Of a stretch of DNA of 64,000 bases, positions 32,345 to 45,900 are shown one piece after another. Below the pieces are notes generated by a model. It was given only the letters and a program-made list of their open reading frames with translations, was not told where the DNA came from and made no database searches. The position numbers and the translations under genes are program-made. This DNA comes from Limnoperna fortunei. Its lineage: Eukaryota; Mollusca; Bivalvia; Mytilida; Modiolidae. Within the stretch, counting starts at the first letter, position 1. Every line of letters begins with the position of its first letter. The stretch is from the NCBI GenBank assembly GCA_944474755.1, contig OX104124.1:22604452-22668451 (forward strand), written 5' to 3'.

Positions 32345-32580
32345 AAACCACTCATCTGCGATTGATAAGGTCAACACTGAAAATTGCGGGTTCGAGCATA
32401 AATGAGGACTTGGTGTGCTAAACTCCAATCTAATTGACAAGGATTCAAAGTTTTTCTGCCGAAAGTTTGGCATTTTCTATACCCGCGTATCAACGCTTCT
32501 TTCCCAATAAAAATAGGACTCACTCAAATAGCTAACAATTGCTAAATGTGGCGTTAATCCCCAATCAAGCAAATTGATTA
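32345..32580 (+). mobile_element. tRNA-derived SINE, diverged
   Basis: Order: TTGATAAGGTCAACACTGA, B-box-like TTGCGGGTTCGAGC, GGTGTGCTAAACTCCAATC, TTGACAAGGATTCAAAGTTT, CCCAATAAAAATAGGACTCA, TTGCTAAATGTGGCGTTAAT, CAATCAAGC. The first part of the head is lost. Confidence 0.8.
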
Positions 32581-33053
32581 AGCCGGTGTACAATTTGTTT
32601 CAGTTCTCAAACCCCCGGAATCTGATATTCTATATATTGTACCCTATAGTTTACATGCAGAAAAAAAGTAAAAGTTTCAGATGATCTGTAATAAGATCAA
32701 ATATATTTGCACCTGTACATTTGCATAACAAATAGTCAGTGTTTAAGTCTTGTCATAACTACTTTAAAAATGATAATGTACTAACATAATGTTTTTTTTG
32801 TAATATTCTTACATTATTTTACCTTTTTTTAAATAATAAATGATTAATAATTATGTTAACACTGTCATAAATCTATAAGAAGTATATGACAATTACCAAC
32901 GAGTCTGTTTGTGTGTGGTTTGGTGGGAGTAGAAAGAAGCTTTATGTAATTTAACTATTAAATAGCGCCTTTTTGAGCTCAACATTTCTGGAATGGCGGA
33001 CCAGTTTGACTGTAAGAAAAATATAATTGCTCTGACTGAAATGACTTTTTTAA

Positions 33054-33194
33054 TTAAATATTATTGCTTGTTATATTAAATGCACTAAAGTCTCGCATTC
33101 GAAGACACTTGCAATATCTCTTGTGACAGAAATCTTCAGCACAACTGTTTTTCGTGTTTTCGACAAAACAGTAGCAACTGGACTGACAGGCATG
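33054..33194 (-). CDS. Possible Cys-rich terminal exon
   Basis: On the minus strand an acceptor-like TTTAAATTTTAG is followed by 46 codons with seven cysteines (C-x3-C-x-C-x8-C-x4-C-x4-C-x-C: ACQSSCYCF, SCAEDFCHKRYCKC) and then TAA. There is no ATG in this frame, so it could only be an exon. It lies downstream of the ZP exons, but its phase (0) does not accept the phase-2 end of the exon at 33782-33992, so it is not the direct next exon. It may be a chance frame. Confidence 0.25.
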   Translation of the reverse strand, partial: HACQSSCYCFVENTKNSCAEDFCHKRYCKCLRMRDFSAFNITSNNI

Positions 33195-33781
33195 CTAAAA
33201 TTTAAAAAGGCAACAACTTAAGTCTAATAACAAAAAAGCTCTTTGAATATACTTGCAAGGCTTTATTGTCACAATACAAATTTTCTATGTTATCATAAGA
33301 CACACACCATTTATAATACGCTCCAATATCAATAATAATTTTAAGAATGTCGCTACAATTACAACCCGAAGGTACAGCCTCACACAGTTGTGCATTTGTT
33401 TTAAAGAATTGTTTCGTACCGTGAATTTGTATGATGTGTTAATTATTTGTAATTATTCAGTAATTTGTTTTGTTGTTTTCAAATATCACTTGGGTATAAC
33501 ATTTTACCTCTGATTCAATCTGATAGTACAAAATATTAATTATGTTTTCATAACCTTAGAATTATAATACATTGAAGTTGTAACATTTGTAAGCTTATCT
33601 TGTAATTAACTATAACAAAGAATATTGTTATACGGCTTTCACATATACATTTAATTTCCTTTTTGTTAAATTTGTCACGATAAAGGTCTAGACCTAGGAC
33701 TAAAGAGCAACTCATAATGTTAGCCTTTTAACACTTCAGTGGAAACGTGATGTTACCTAATAATATAAGGTAAACACATAC

Positions 33782-33992
33782 CCATTTTGAATAACATTTA
33801 AAGACTGTCCTTGGTCGCTCTGTCCTTGATATATTGAACAACTTTTCAACGTAAACGATAATTCGTCATCTTCATCAATAAGGGATATATGATAAACATA
33901 TGCTTTATTGAATGCTAACGGCTGCTCTCCGGTAAATCGTAAGCCAGAGTCGTAGTAAAAGTTTACAATAAAGTTAAATGTCTCCATTTCAT
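33782..33992 (-). CDS. ZP domain exon 3
   Basis: Acceptor ATTTTCAG, donor GG|GTATGT, phase 1 in and 2 out. Reads VNFYYDSGLRFTG, FNKAYVYHISLIDEDDEL, FTLKSCSIYQG, SLNVIQNG: the middle of a ZP domain, where a strand with LKSC and then an IxNGC motif are expected. The cysteine after NG must be in the next exon, which I could not find down to 27.6 kb. Confidence 0.75.
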
Positions 33993-36900
33993 CTGAAAAT
34001 ATTCAAACGTTATGTGATAATACTCATAATGCTTTATATATAATGGAACATATGCAGATTACAGTTAATTAAATTATGGGATAGAAAAGGATTACTGAGA
34101 ATACCACCGACAGTCTGAAAGCGACAAAATAAATACGCATGTTGTGTTATTATTAAACATGCTTGTTAGAGTTAATCAATCTGTAAAATAGATACGGATT
34201 TAATTTCTTTAAAAATCCTGTATATATAGTTGTTAGTGCTCTATCAATGCATTTATTCTCGGCAATAAAGTAAACCTTAAGATACTGAGGCGTAGTAAAA
34301 AACAGTTTAAGTGCAAAATTACAAAGCTATGGCAAATAGAAAACCTTTAGTTAAGGAAAGGGCAAATTTACCTTTTTTATTTAATGATCGTTTGCCATTG
34401 ATGCGATGATAATTGGCAAATCTTGTTGTCTGTTGTTTTCGGCACTGAATGGGAACTTGCCATTTTATAATTCCACCATCCATATAAACAATTTGGTTTG
34501 TATATGTTACAATTCCGTTGCTTACCTGAAATAATTATTGTTACATAAATGTGTTTCTAAGTGCTGAAATCATAATAATGTTTGCCCGTTAGTTTCAAAA
34601 TAAAAGGTATTTAAATGGTTTTATTGTTTGTAATGAATGAATACTAAAACAAAATAGGACAATGACACAAGCAATAACAATTTGGCTGGAAACATATTTC
34701 TCTTGATCTGTATATTTTCTATAGACAAGTTTGTCTCTTAAAGCCACGACGATAAATATCGATCATTTTATTGCATTATTCGCCTTTTATAGATATGTGC
34801 AATAGAGATAATGAGAAGAAGATGAGAGGTTTCTAGGCTAACACTAATGCTTTGTAATGAGTAAATCCGAAGAGTTTGGAAATATGAAAAAACATGAATT
34901 CTAATTGTCTTTTGTAACGATATACATATCGTTTTAGCATACCTAGTTTGCATTTAATGCTCGAATATTACAGTTTTTATTTGTCCTTGTAGACCTTAGC
35001 CGGATTTAATATGACGTTTTGTAATTTTGGTAATAAAAGCTCTACAACATCATTTGGATTTAAATAGTGTTTGGATTTGAGCGCTTCTTATGAGTCTTGA
35101 TAACGAAACGATTGTCTGGCGTAGTAAATTGTATTAACCTTGGTATCTTTGATGACATTTTATTTTATATCTTCAGTCGTAGACTTACATATGTAAATTG
35201 CACACTTTTAACCGAATGATAATGTTATACAAATTGTTAGGATACGTACAGATTTGTTAGAGGAACACTCGCTGTACTGTTGTTGGAAAAGAAGAAGATC
35301 TTCATAGATGAATCCGTAACACGATGATACAGTTAAAACTATGTTTGAACTTTTTGAAAATGGATATAAAACATTTAAAGATGTTATATTGACTGCAGCA
35401 CCCCATTGACTGTTTTCACAATTTACCGTTACTACATCCTTAACGTCAGCAGCTGAAATGATGAGAGCCTTGACGATAGCGTTAGAATACACAAATAATT
35501 AATCAAAAATGCATAACACAAAATAAGAGAAACAGCTCTTGCAAGTATATGTACAGTAATTATAGGAAAATTACATTAAATATTTCAGAGGAAAGCGTAT
35601 GAAGGTAAACATACAGAGGATTAATGTACTAGTTATATCTAACAGTTTTATCATAAATCGAAAACAAGACACAGTTGTCAGAAAATAAATAAAGTAACAA
35701 CATTGTGTAATAATTCATTTAATGTTTGGTACGCCATAAAACCTTGTGTTACCCACCATTTCTTTTGAAACGTCTGTACTAAGGCAGGTTCATCGCTGTT
35801 GTTGCCATGTTTTTTGGTTACTGGTTCTCAAGTTTGCTGATTTCATTGACTTTGAATTGTAGATTGTCCTTTTTGACAGTTTACTAGTAGCTTAAAGTAT
35901 TGAAAGCCACATGATTTTCTTAGATGCTATATCGAGTTTATTTAAGAGATTCTGGTTGACAACAATTTACACGTTTTGTGATAAGCAATCTTACACATTG
36001 TTTAATGAGTTGCGACAAAGATTCAAACGTTATGTGACAAGTAGTCGTACACATAACTACTGTATGTGTCATGTGGACAGTTAGACGTTGCTAAGTAGTG
36101 ACAGTACATTAATAAAATAAGAGTACGTTAATGCGTCTTACAAGTGTAGATTAATAAACATACGTACGTGACCACTCTAAATGAAAACCTTTAGATTCGT
36201 CTTGACCATTTGTTTTGTACCGAATGTAGAACTGATCACCTAGTAGTGTAGCTATTTCATTGAATCTAGAGTAATGACCAAGCAAACGCCCATTTGGTTT
36301 GTCATAAATCTATAGAAGAATAGAGGAAAACTTTTATTCCTTCACTCGTGTAATTGAGTGTGTTTGAATCAACTCTTAGATCAAAAGGGTTCCTATTATA
36401 GATTGTTAGTCATTATAGCATCTTTGTAATTATAAATAATTGCCCGCAAGTATCTAAACATATGCGTAAAGATTTATACTGCTTGGTAATTTTGGTAACA
36501 TGTAAATTATTATCATATCCCCAAACACTTACCACATCTGTCAGTTACATTACATTTCGTTAGACAGTATTTTAGTTCCCATGGGGTGGTTTAAACTGAT
36601 AAGTGACCAGTTATGTAAGCATCTTTTCTCTAACAACCCTATATCCCTCCCCAACAACCCAAAATATATGTTAGAGTTTTAAGACTATCGTCAAGTGTTT
36701 AATAGGAATGTGTCCAGAAATAAAGTAAGCTATTGTCAACGTTGCAAAAATGTATTTTCAAGAATATATCTTGACTACATTTATTTGACCAAGCAATAAC
36801 AAAACTGTTTGTATAATAACATTATTACCTCAAGTGAATTTTCGACATATTTCTGTTTGTTTACATTATTTACATTTTCCCGTACATAAACTTTATCAGA

Positions 36901-39900
36901 TGCAGATATTATTTCCCCATACCTGAAACTTTTTGCGGGATACTATTAAAAACAACCTCAACTACTTATATTATCAAAAACGATAATTAATTACGTGTTA
37001 TATAACCAAAATGTAATCCAAAAATATATAAAATTCCAACATTTGAAGGAAAATTGTACGTTGAGATATTTATGATTAGTGCATAATCATGTTCCAATCC
37101 AGACACTGCAGCAGTCCGCAAAAGTAAAAAAGACAACAACACAATACTGACCACCTAGCAACTAACCAGTTGAACAACTAACCGTATATTTGTTACTACT
37201 CACTACCAAAGCACTACAAAACTATTTCTATTTCTAGAAATTAAACTACATAATTTTAATTAACATTTTAAAGAAATGTGCACATTTGTTTCATATTTAA
37301 ATTACTGTTCATATTGCCACTAGCATTATATAACTTTCTCCAATAGGAAACGGAACAGCCAACAATTTTTCCAATTTAGATTTTCTTCAAATCGGCGAGA
37401 ATTATGAATAACGCAAGGCAATTGAAAACGATTTGTGTTAAAAAGCTCCGGACTTAAAACGAGTCTGATGGTACAACAACGTTTGAATCTGCATAACAGG
37501 ACTCGCCTTCTGTGTTGAATCGAGACTGGTGCTGCAACAACGAAATTGCCACTAATGACACGGACACAAAAGTCAATTATTTTGGCGGTAAAAATGTAAA
37601 ATATGTAATATTCTATGCCTTAAAAGCTCAAACAGTGTGCATCCCAGGCAGCTTTTACGCCTTTATGAGATATTGACAACAGTTGTGTAATGCGGTGCTT
37701 AGTTCTGTATTTAGAGTGAAAGTGGAAAATTGGAAATAGGCTGCACTTTCAAATGTTCAAGTTCGTTGTTAACATATTATTTCCTTTTAAAATTATTTGC
37801 AATGCATTATGTATTTTATATAAGTCTTCTTCTTTTATTATGGCTCCGAACCAAAGATTTGAGAGGAATATTGTTTTTGCGCTGTTTCTTCTTATTTTTT
37901 TTTCCTTCGCTTTCCACCAAAATTTTTTCCGACAATTTTCTCGGAGACCGAAAATTGGATAAATATGAAACTTCACCCCCCCCCCACCCCAAAAAAAAAG
38001 GTCATGTCTTGAAGTGGTGCTTTCAGGGTCCACAGGGTATTTGGGAGCCAGATATGATCCATAATATCATAATCATGTTTAATTTTTATTGTTATTACCA
38101 TGAGTGTGTTTTCTTTCAAATTCTACTTTAGTGTCTGGAAACATACACAATGTATCTTTAAATGTTCTGACAAATGTTGTATTTGTTATATGACGATAAA
38201 AATAAACGTTCGGAATATAATCTTATCCCTTTAATCCATAAATTTCAACTATTCGAAATTTAATATTCGTTTTGAAATTTATAATATTTTACATGTATTT
38301 GCATAAAAAAGTCGACGATTATATGTATTCAAATCACACACAATTTAAAAAAAAACAGTTGTAAAAGTAAAACGTAATAATGTATTGATTTCATTCTCGT
38401 AATAGGGACATTAAACGTATAATGCATTAAAAACATACCTCAACATAATCACCAATGTCCGCCATTTGTTAATCCCGAATAACGACCTTGTAAATTCGTT
38501 TTTCTGGTTGAATAATGTATATACAATCAATGTTTGGCTTATAAACCTGTGGATAATTTTCAGATGTTATGTTTCCCGATAATGTCTTTAAGATGCTGGT
38601 ACAATCTATAAAGATACAATGAAAACTTTTAGGGAATGATAACTTTAATGATGAATAGGTTAATATATTTTTTTATTTTCAGCACAAAATATTATACATT
38701 TTGATGTCAATATATCAGTGACCTAACATCTGTCACCAAAAAGTATGTACAGTACAAATCATTACACTTGCAACACCAGACTCCATGTAATTTTTTCAGT
38801 GACCTTTAGTAATAAATCATTTAAAAACACATGTAATTTTACCATTCATTACATGTAAGTATAAAGTAAGATAAGGCACTATTACATGTGAACAGTAGAA
38901 ATATTTTATGGCTATCTACATTCTTATCAGTTTTATGGAAGTGGTTTTATAATAAAACTTTCAATAACCACTTGTTAATGAATCATTAGAAAAGATGAGG
39001 TGTACCCTGTAATAGCAGTAGAAAATAATGTTTATATCTTTAACAGCTGTATTATGTTTATAAAGTTGTGTGCAATTTTAATAGAGAAAATGGGACCAAA
39101 ATGAAAACGATATAAAATGTGAATAATCTAAGAAAAGAAATTAATACTTTTACCCGAGTAACATAAAAATACTTAAAAATGATTTTAGTGCACTAAATTG
39201 TATGTTTGAACTTCTTCAAGTTCAATAACATTGACATAAATGATTAAAATGAGTACGAAAATAAACAGATGTTCACCTGTTTGCATAAATATGCAAATCT
39301 ATATTGCACACAAAGTTGTTGATTATCATTGTTTTGATTGCAGTCATAACAAGAAATGATATGGGTTACACCCATATCCAGAGATGTTCGATTTATATGT
39401 TATAGGTGTATCCGATTTGGTTTAACAGCTTTTTTTTTAATTTGTTTTATTTAAAATTTCATCATATGCTGTAAAGGGTTACAAATAGACGATTGTGGAA
39501 GGCAAGAAATATCTCAACTTTGAGAAGAGTGCTGTAAAAAAAGCAAGCATTAATTTATACATGTGTGACCCCCCCCCCCATATGTGTTTTATATTTCAAC
39601 AGATTATTTTATTTGCGTGTTTTCGATATTAACAGATTTACCAAGCTTTTTTTTTAATTTGTTTTATTTAAAATTTCATCATATGCTGTAAAGGGTTACA
39701 AATAGACGATTGTGGAAGGCAAGAAATATCTCAACTTTGAGAAGAGTGCTGTAAAAAAAGCAAGCATTAATTTATACATGTGTGACCCCCCCCCCCCCCA
39801 TATGTGTTTTATATTTCAACAGATTATTTTATTTGCGTGTTTTCGATATTAACAGATTTACCAAGCATACAGTTAACATAAAATTGATAATTTACATACA

Positions 39901-42900
39901 ACTACATGTACTTTGTTGTTTTGTTGTACATGTACATGTATTCCAGAACGTTTATTGCCATTATGTATTGAAACGCACTGCCTAAGATATAGAACTGTTT
40001 TTCTTCGAGTACCAAAGCAGTTATACAATAATGTAAACAAATTGAATATTAGATTTTTTTAATTAAATGTTTATAGTTTAAAATTTACTGAATAAGAAAA
40101 GTATACTTTACAATTAGAGCCACAACTCTCCATCTATGTGTGTACTACGACAGACGCCCAAGAACAATAATACATTTGATTTAATATCATCATGTATATA
40201 AAATGATTGCTAATTTGTATTTATTAAAGAAATTAATTAAAATGTCTTCCTCTCCGTCTTTTTTACACTTCATAAAAGCCCGCAAAAATCTAGTGTGTTA
40301 ATATGCGTTTTAATTTGCGCTGTACTTCAAATAAAAAATATTTAACATTTTCTATATAAAATTTTACAAACTGCAGCTCATCTAGAGCTATCGTTCTTAA
40401 TACTTAAATTGCACTATGAAATAATTATATAAACAAACAGACGGTAAAATCTAATAATAATTGTACACAATTTGAAAGGTGTATTGCCAATTAACAGAAT
40501 TACGATCACGTGACTTGCTTTTTCGAGAGGTAAAGTGTCATGAGGTCAAAGGTTAAAAAGTTAATATAATACCTACTGCGTCGGAAAAAGCATAAGTGTT
40601 GGAAAGACAAATGTTTACCGTACAATAACAATACATTGACCTTTTCGAAATATCACATAGTCACGTGGTTCTGTGGAAAAAAAAAGGGGGGGGGGTAAGA
40701 TCGTCAAAAACAATAATTTCTAAAATTATTTTCAACTATTTACACTGTTGATGACCTTTATTCGAATGTAACTGAATTGTTTTTCTATTGTATTATTATA
40801 TACATTTTTCAAAATTTCGTTTAGCTTTTTAAAATTTCTGTTTGTTTAAAGGACTTCATATACGATCTTTATAGAGGTATGTTTACTCAATTCTATTAGT
40901 ATCTAAATATAACTTGCTTCTTTAAAATAGTTTAACATAAAAAATTTAAATCTTGAATTAAATAAAAATTTATACCATTAGTGTTTTTTTGTTATAAAGA
41001 AATTTATTTTCCCTACCAAAATCTATGACATTTTTCACTTATTTAGAAATCTGATTTCTTAAATAACATGCCTGTTTTAAAATCTTATTTTCTTATACAA
41101 ATAATAATCTAAATTAGCATTTTAGTGGCTAATTATATGAATCTAAATGGTCTTTCATTTTAACCTTTCATGAAAGTTCAGTGACATAAATAAGCAATTA
41201 GCAAATAAACAAGGCACATCTAATTTCCAATTAACAATTACATCACAGAAATATCTCTTACCCCCCCCCCTTCCCACCACCACGCACACACACACGCCTC
41301 GTTCTCGGCCAATCTCGTGCGAGAGAGTTTGGGATTTATAAATCGTTAATAATCAAAACACATGGAAATAAAATTTAATGTTCAAGATTGATGAATTTTC
41401 TACATAAAGGTTTCATTTTCTACCCTAATTATGAAATAATCCAGAAATAATTCTGAAAATTATCGATCAAGGCTTTCTGGATTAGTGGTCCCAAGCGCGT
41501 TAAAAATACTGTTCGGCTAATGATGATGCCCGAGGGGAACTTCATGCATTACGTAATACAACAAAATTTTAAATGCATTATTTTTATCAAATCATCTTGT
41601 GAATTCCTATAAAAACAAATACATTCACATTCTATTATGTGAAGATTAGAAACTGCATAAAAATACAAAGCTTAAGTACCCTGTAATTTCTGACATAACG
41701 AAAGAAATAAAATTGAAAATTATCGATCAAGTCAAATTTATAATCATCTACATTTGATATAAAGATACGAATGCAAAAAAAAGATATGAAGCTTGCTCTA
41801 TCAATCGTGAAATAATCCAAACAAAACAAAATATATTATGATAAAATTGAACCGAACAAGTCTTTCTAACTTATACATTACGTAATATAACGTAACACAA
41901 TCTAAAAATGCCTTTTTATTATCAAATTATCTAATTAATTGATAAAAGAAACACAAATATATACATTTTATTTTGTAAAGATAAGAATGCATTAAAAAAA
42001 ATACTAAGCATACCCTATAAATCATGAAATAATCCAAGAAATAAAATTGAAGCGTTGATCCTATCTAGCGAAGTCAAAAGCGCATTAATATACAATTTTG
42101 TACATCTTTACTTCTTATTAGATCAGGATAAAAAATGTATCTTAAAGCTTGAATGATTTAACAAATACGAAAAACTGTAATTATATATATATATATTTTT
42201 TTTTTATTTTAAGCCCCACCCCACCAAGCCTGCATTGCATGATTTTCATTCTGAGAATGATAAAGTCAAACTTTCTATAATGACAAAAATTTGGGAGTTG
42301 GTTAAGAATTTTCTATTTAGATGTCATTTGATTATCTGAAATAATTTGTAAGCATAATGATAATGGAATGTAGCAAAACTGTAAAGATTTGAGATCAAGT
42401 TGTTTTAATTTCTTTACAGTCTTACTTGATATTATGCAGGTACAAACTCGGTTGCAGTTTAGCATGTTTAAAGACCTTCAGTTGTTTTTGCAAAAAGAAT
42501 ACACCCAGCATATTTATTCACTCTAATTAGCACAGCTCAGAAGTTGCATTACAGAAATGAATACAAAAACATTGGTGTATGACCAATATTAATCCTGAAA
42601 CAAAATGCTTCAACTAGGATGCCAATTGTATGTAGCTTCAGGTTCCAGCCATTTGTATTTATGATATTGTGATTTGATGACAGTCTGTTTGGTCACCCAC
42701 CTCCATTTATTCTCTTTATCGACCCAGTTGACATAAATTTAATCACTATGCATCTTACAAAACCTCTATTAACTATAATATTTTCTTTAACAAGACATTT
42801 TGTTATTTCTGAATATATTTTGTGTCTTACTCCATTTCTCTGTAAGTCATTAAAGATGGTGACAATTCTTTGTTTAACCAAATGTAAATTTTACTTCCAT

Positions 42901-45900
42901 TGTGTTTTATTTTGACGCTAAAAGTACTATTTAATTTTTGTTGTATTTTTATATTTCCTTAACATTTCAAAGGTCTTGTCTGACTTGCATCTGTAACCTT
43001 ATCTGATGAGTTGAACATCCCATCACCCTGGTTCTAATTAGATTTATAAAAATTTGTAACTGAATAGACTATTAAAAGTCAGATAATTGAAACAAACAGA
43101 ACAACCAACTATTTTATATACATTATATTTATCTATTTTTTATGAGATATTTACCAAAACATTCAACTGACAGTTTTAAGTTTATATGCACTTATTAGAT
43201 GTGAAATGTATGAAAACTTGGAATACATTACATTTAGTTAAACATATATTAAGGTAAACATTACATGTAATTCCCAAACCAAATTTTTTTTGACCAATAA
43301 AAACACTTACATGTAATATTTCATATTACATGTAATACATTTTACATAGAAAGGCAATTACATGTATATTTTTCAAACTGACAATTCCAAATTAGAGATA
43401 ATCAATGATGTACGTAGTATGCAAGCAGTACAAAATTTTGGTTTAGTACCAGTTTGCTGATTCCCAGATTGTCCAATATTTTGATTACCAATGTGCTGAT
43501 TCCTTGATATTTGACCATTTAAAAACAGTCTACCAGGCATATGAATGATTGTAGGTTTATGTATGCATCCTCCTTAATATTGATGGGAAAGATGTTAAAT
43601 TGGTTGATTAAGTTCAGTAACTTAAATGCAATTCTTTTTGAAATTTTCTTTTTGTATATTTAATTTTTCTTAGTAACTAATTATTATCTTTTCATATGAA
43701 TTCAGAACAAATAACCACACAAGCTGATAATTTATAATTGTAAAAGATCACTAATAGTATTGGTTATTAATTTGCTTAATTAGCTCACCTGACCCGAAGG
43801 GTCATGTGAGCTATTGCCATCACTTGGCGTCCGTCGTCGTCCGTCGTCGTCGTCGTCGTCCGTCGTCGTCGTCGTCGTCGTTAACTTTTCTTCAAAAATC
43901 TTCTCCTCCAAAACCACTGAAGGGATTGCTTTGAAACTTTGCATACATCATCAGTAAAATGCCCTCTACCAAGTTTGCCCAAATCATGGCCTCAGACCAA
44001 CCAACATGGCCGCCATGGCTAAAAATAGAACAGAGGGGTCAAAATACAGTTTTTTGCTTATAGTTCAAAAAGTATAACAGATACAGGAAAACCGAAGAGA
44101 CCTTCCTTCTTCAGCATCTAAAGCTCTACAAAACACTCCATTGGGTCAAAGTTGTATGATGACTCCTTGTAGGAGTTATTGCCCTTTAATTGTCAAAATT
44201 GATGATTTTTGCCATTTTTGCCTCAAAATCTTGAAAATTATTAGAACTAGAGAAAAAGTTAGCATTGCTTAATTGTTCTGCTCTATGAGGGCTACAAAAA
44301 TGACTTAAGGGTCAAGATTGTCTGATTAACCGTTTAAGAGTTATTCCCCTTGAACTGTTTTTTTTAATCGGTTTTAATTGATTTTTTAAAATCTTCTCCT
44401 CCGAAACAACTGAAAGTACTGCTTTGAAACTTTGTACACATCATCTGTCAAATGTCCTCAACCAAGTTTGCACCAACCATGGCTGCAGATTAACCAACAT
44501 GGCCACCATGGCTAAAAATAGGATGGGGGGGGGGGCGGTAAAATACAGTTTTTGGCTTATATTTAAAAAAGTGTAACAGATACTGGAAAACCAAAGAGAC
44601 ATGCCTTCATCTGCATCAAAAGCTCTACGAAACACTCCATTGGGTTGAAGTTGTATGATGACTCCTTATAGGAGTTATTGCCCTTTAATTGTCGAAATTG
44701 ATTATTTTTGACATTTTTGCCTCAAAATCTTGAAAATTATTAGAACTAGAGAAAAAGTTAGCATTGCTTAATTGTTCTGCTCTATGAGGGCTACAAAAAT
44801 GACTTAGGGTCAAGATTGTCTGATGAACCGTTTAGGAATTATTCCTCTTGAAAAATTTTTTAATCAAATTTACTTGATTTTAACAAATCTTCTCCTCTTA
44901 AACCAATGAAAGGACTGCTTTGAAACATTGCATACATCATCTTTAGGATGTCCTCTACCAAAATTGTCTAAATCATGACACCTGACTACCTACATAGCTA
45001 CGTTGGATTAAAATAGAAAAAATGATAAAAGGGGGGGGGGGGGTCGAGAGAGTTTTCGACTGATAGTTAAAAAAGTATAACAGGTATAGAAAATTTGAAG
45101 TGAACCTCCCTTCTCCCTCTAACCATCAAAAGATCCTCCTTATAGGAGTTATTTCACTTAAAAGGTCAAAATTAATGATTTTTGCAGAAGTGTTGGGCAA
45201 TTCCTTATAGCAAAGAAAAGCTGGATAAAAAAGGGTTGTTTGGTTTCAGGTTCAGGTGAGCGATACAGGCTCCTGGGAGCCTCTAGTTTTTCTAAGCATC
45301 CATAATTTTTTCTCAAATGAAAATTATCAGCTTACATTGATTTAAAACAAATAACATCCTAAGCTCAAAATTTCTAAGTAAAAATTTTTTTTTATGTCAA
45401 TTAAATTAATAAGAATTATTTAATTAATATTTAATTTACATAATTTTCATAAACACACATAATTCTCGATATTTATTTGTATACAGATTGTTCTTAATTG
45501 ATTGAATAATAGGGAATCTGCTAATTGGACGCTGCAATCTGGGAATCCCCAAACTGGAATGCACTCCAACATTCTTAACTGTTTATTATGTATTTTGTTT
45601 TCAATGAACTCATGCTTTTATTCATTTCAAAGTTAAACTATTTAATTAGTAACATAAAATAGCAAGCATACTGTCAAATGATCACAGCAGTACAATTACT
45701 TTATACTAAATTCAAAAATTGGGATAACTTTCTGCAATCACATCTTCACATAAAGTAGAATATTCATCAACAGGAATGGTATTAGTAGAAAAACTTATTA
45801 AAGGCATGGACGAGATGTTTTTTCTTGTAACCTTGGCTTGTAAGTCTATTCCTAAGAAATTGGTGACATTTGCATAAATCAATATACTCATTGAAAGCTC

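Noticed and set aside
33054..33194. Using the Cys-rich frame as the next ZP exon
   Set aside because: The preceding ZP exon ends in phase 2, while the Cys-rich frame needs phase 0; the phase-2 frame of the same stretch lacks the cysteine expected after NG.
42693..42881. 62-codon minus-strand frame that might belong to the LRR relic
   Set aside because: It vaguely resembles an N-terminal region of LRR proteins, but I could not support this with a motif and it lies on the wrong side (downstream) of the repeats.
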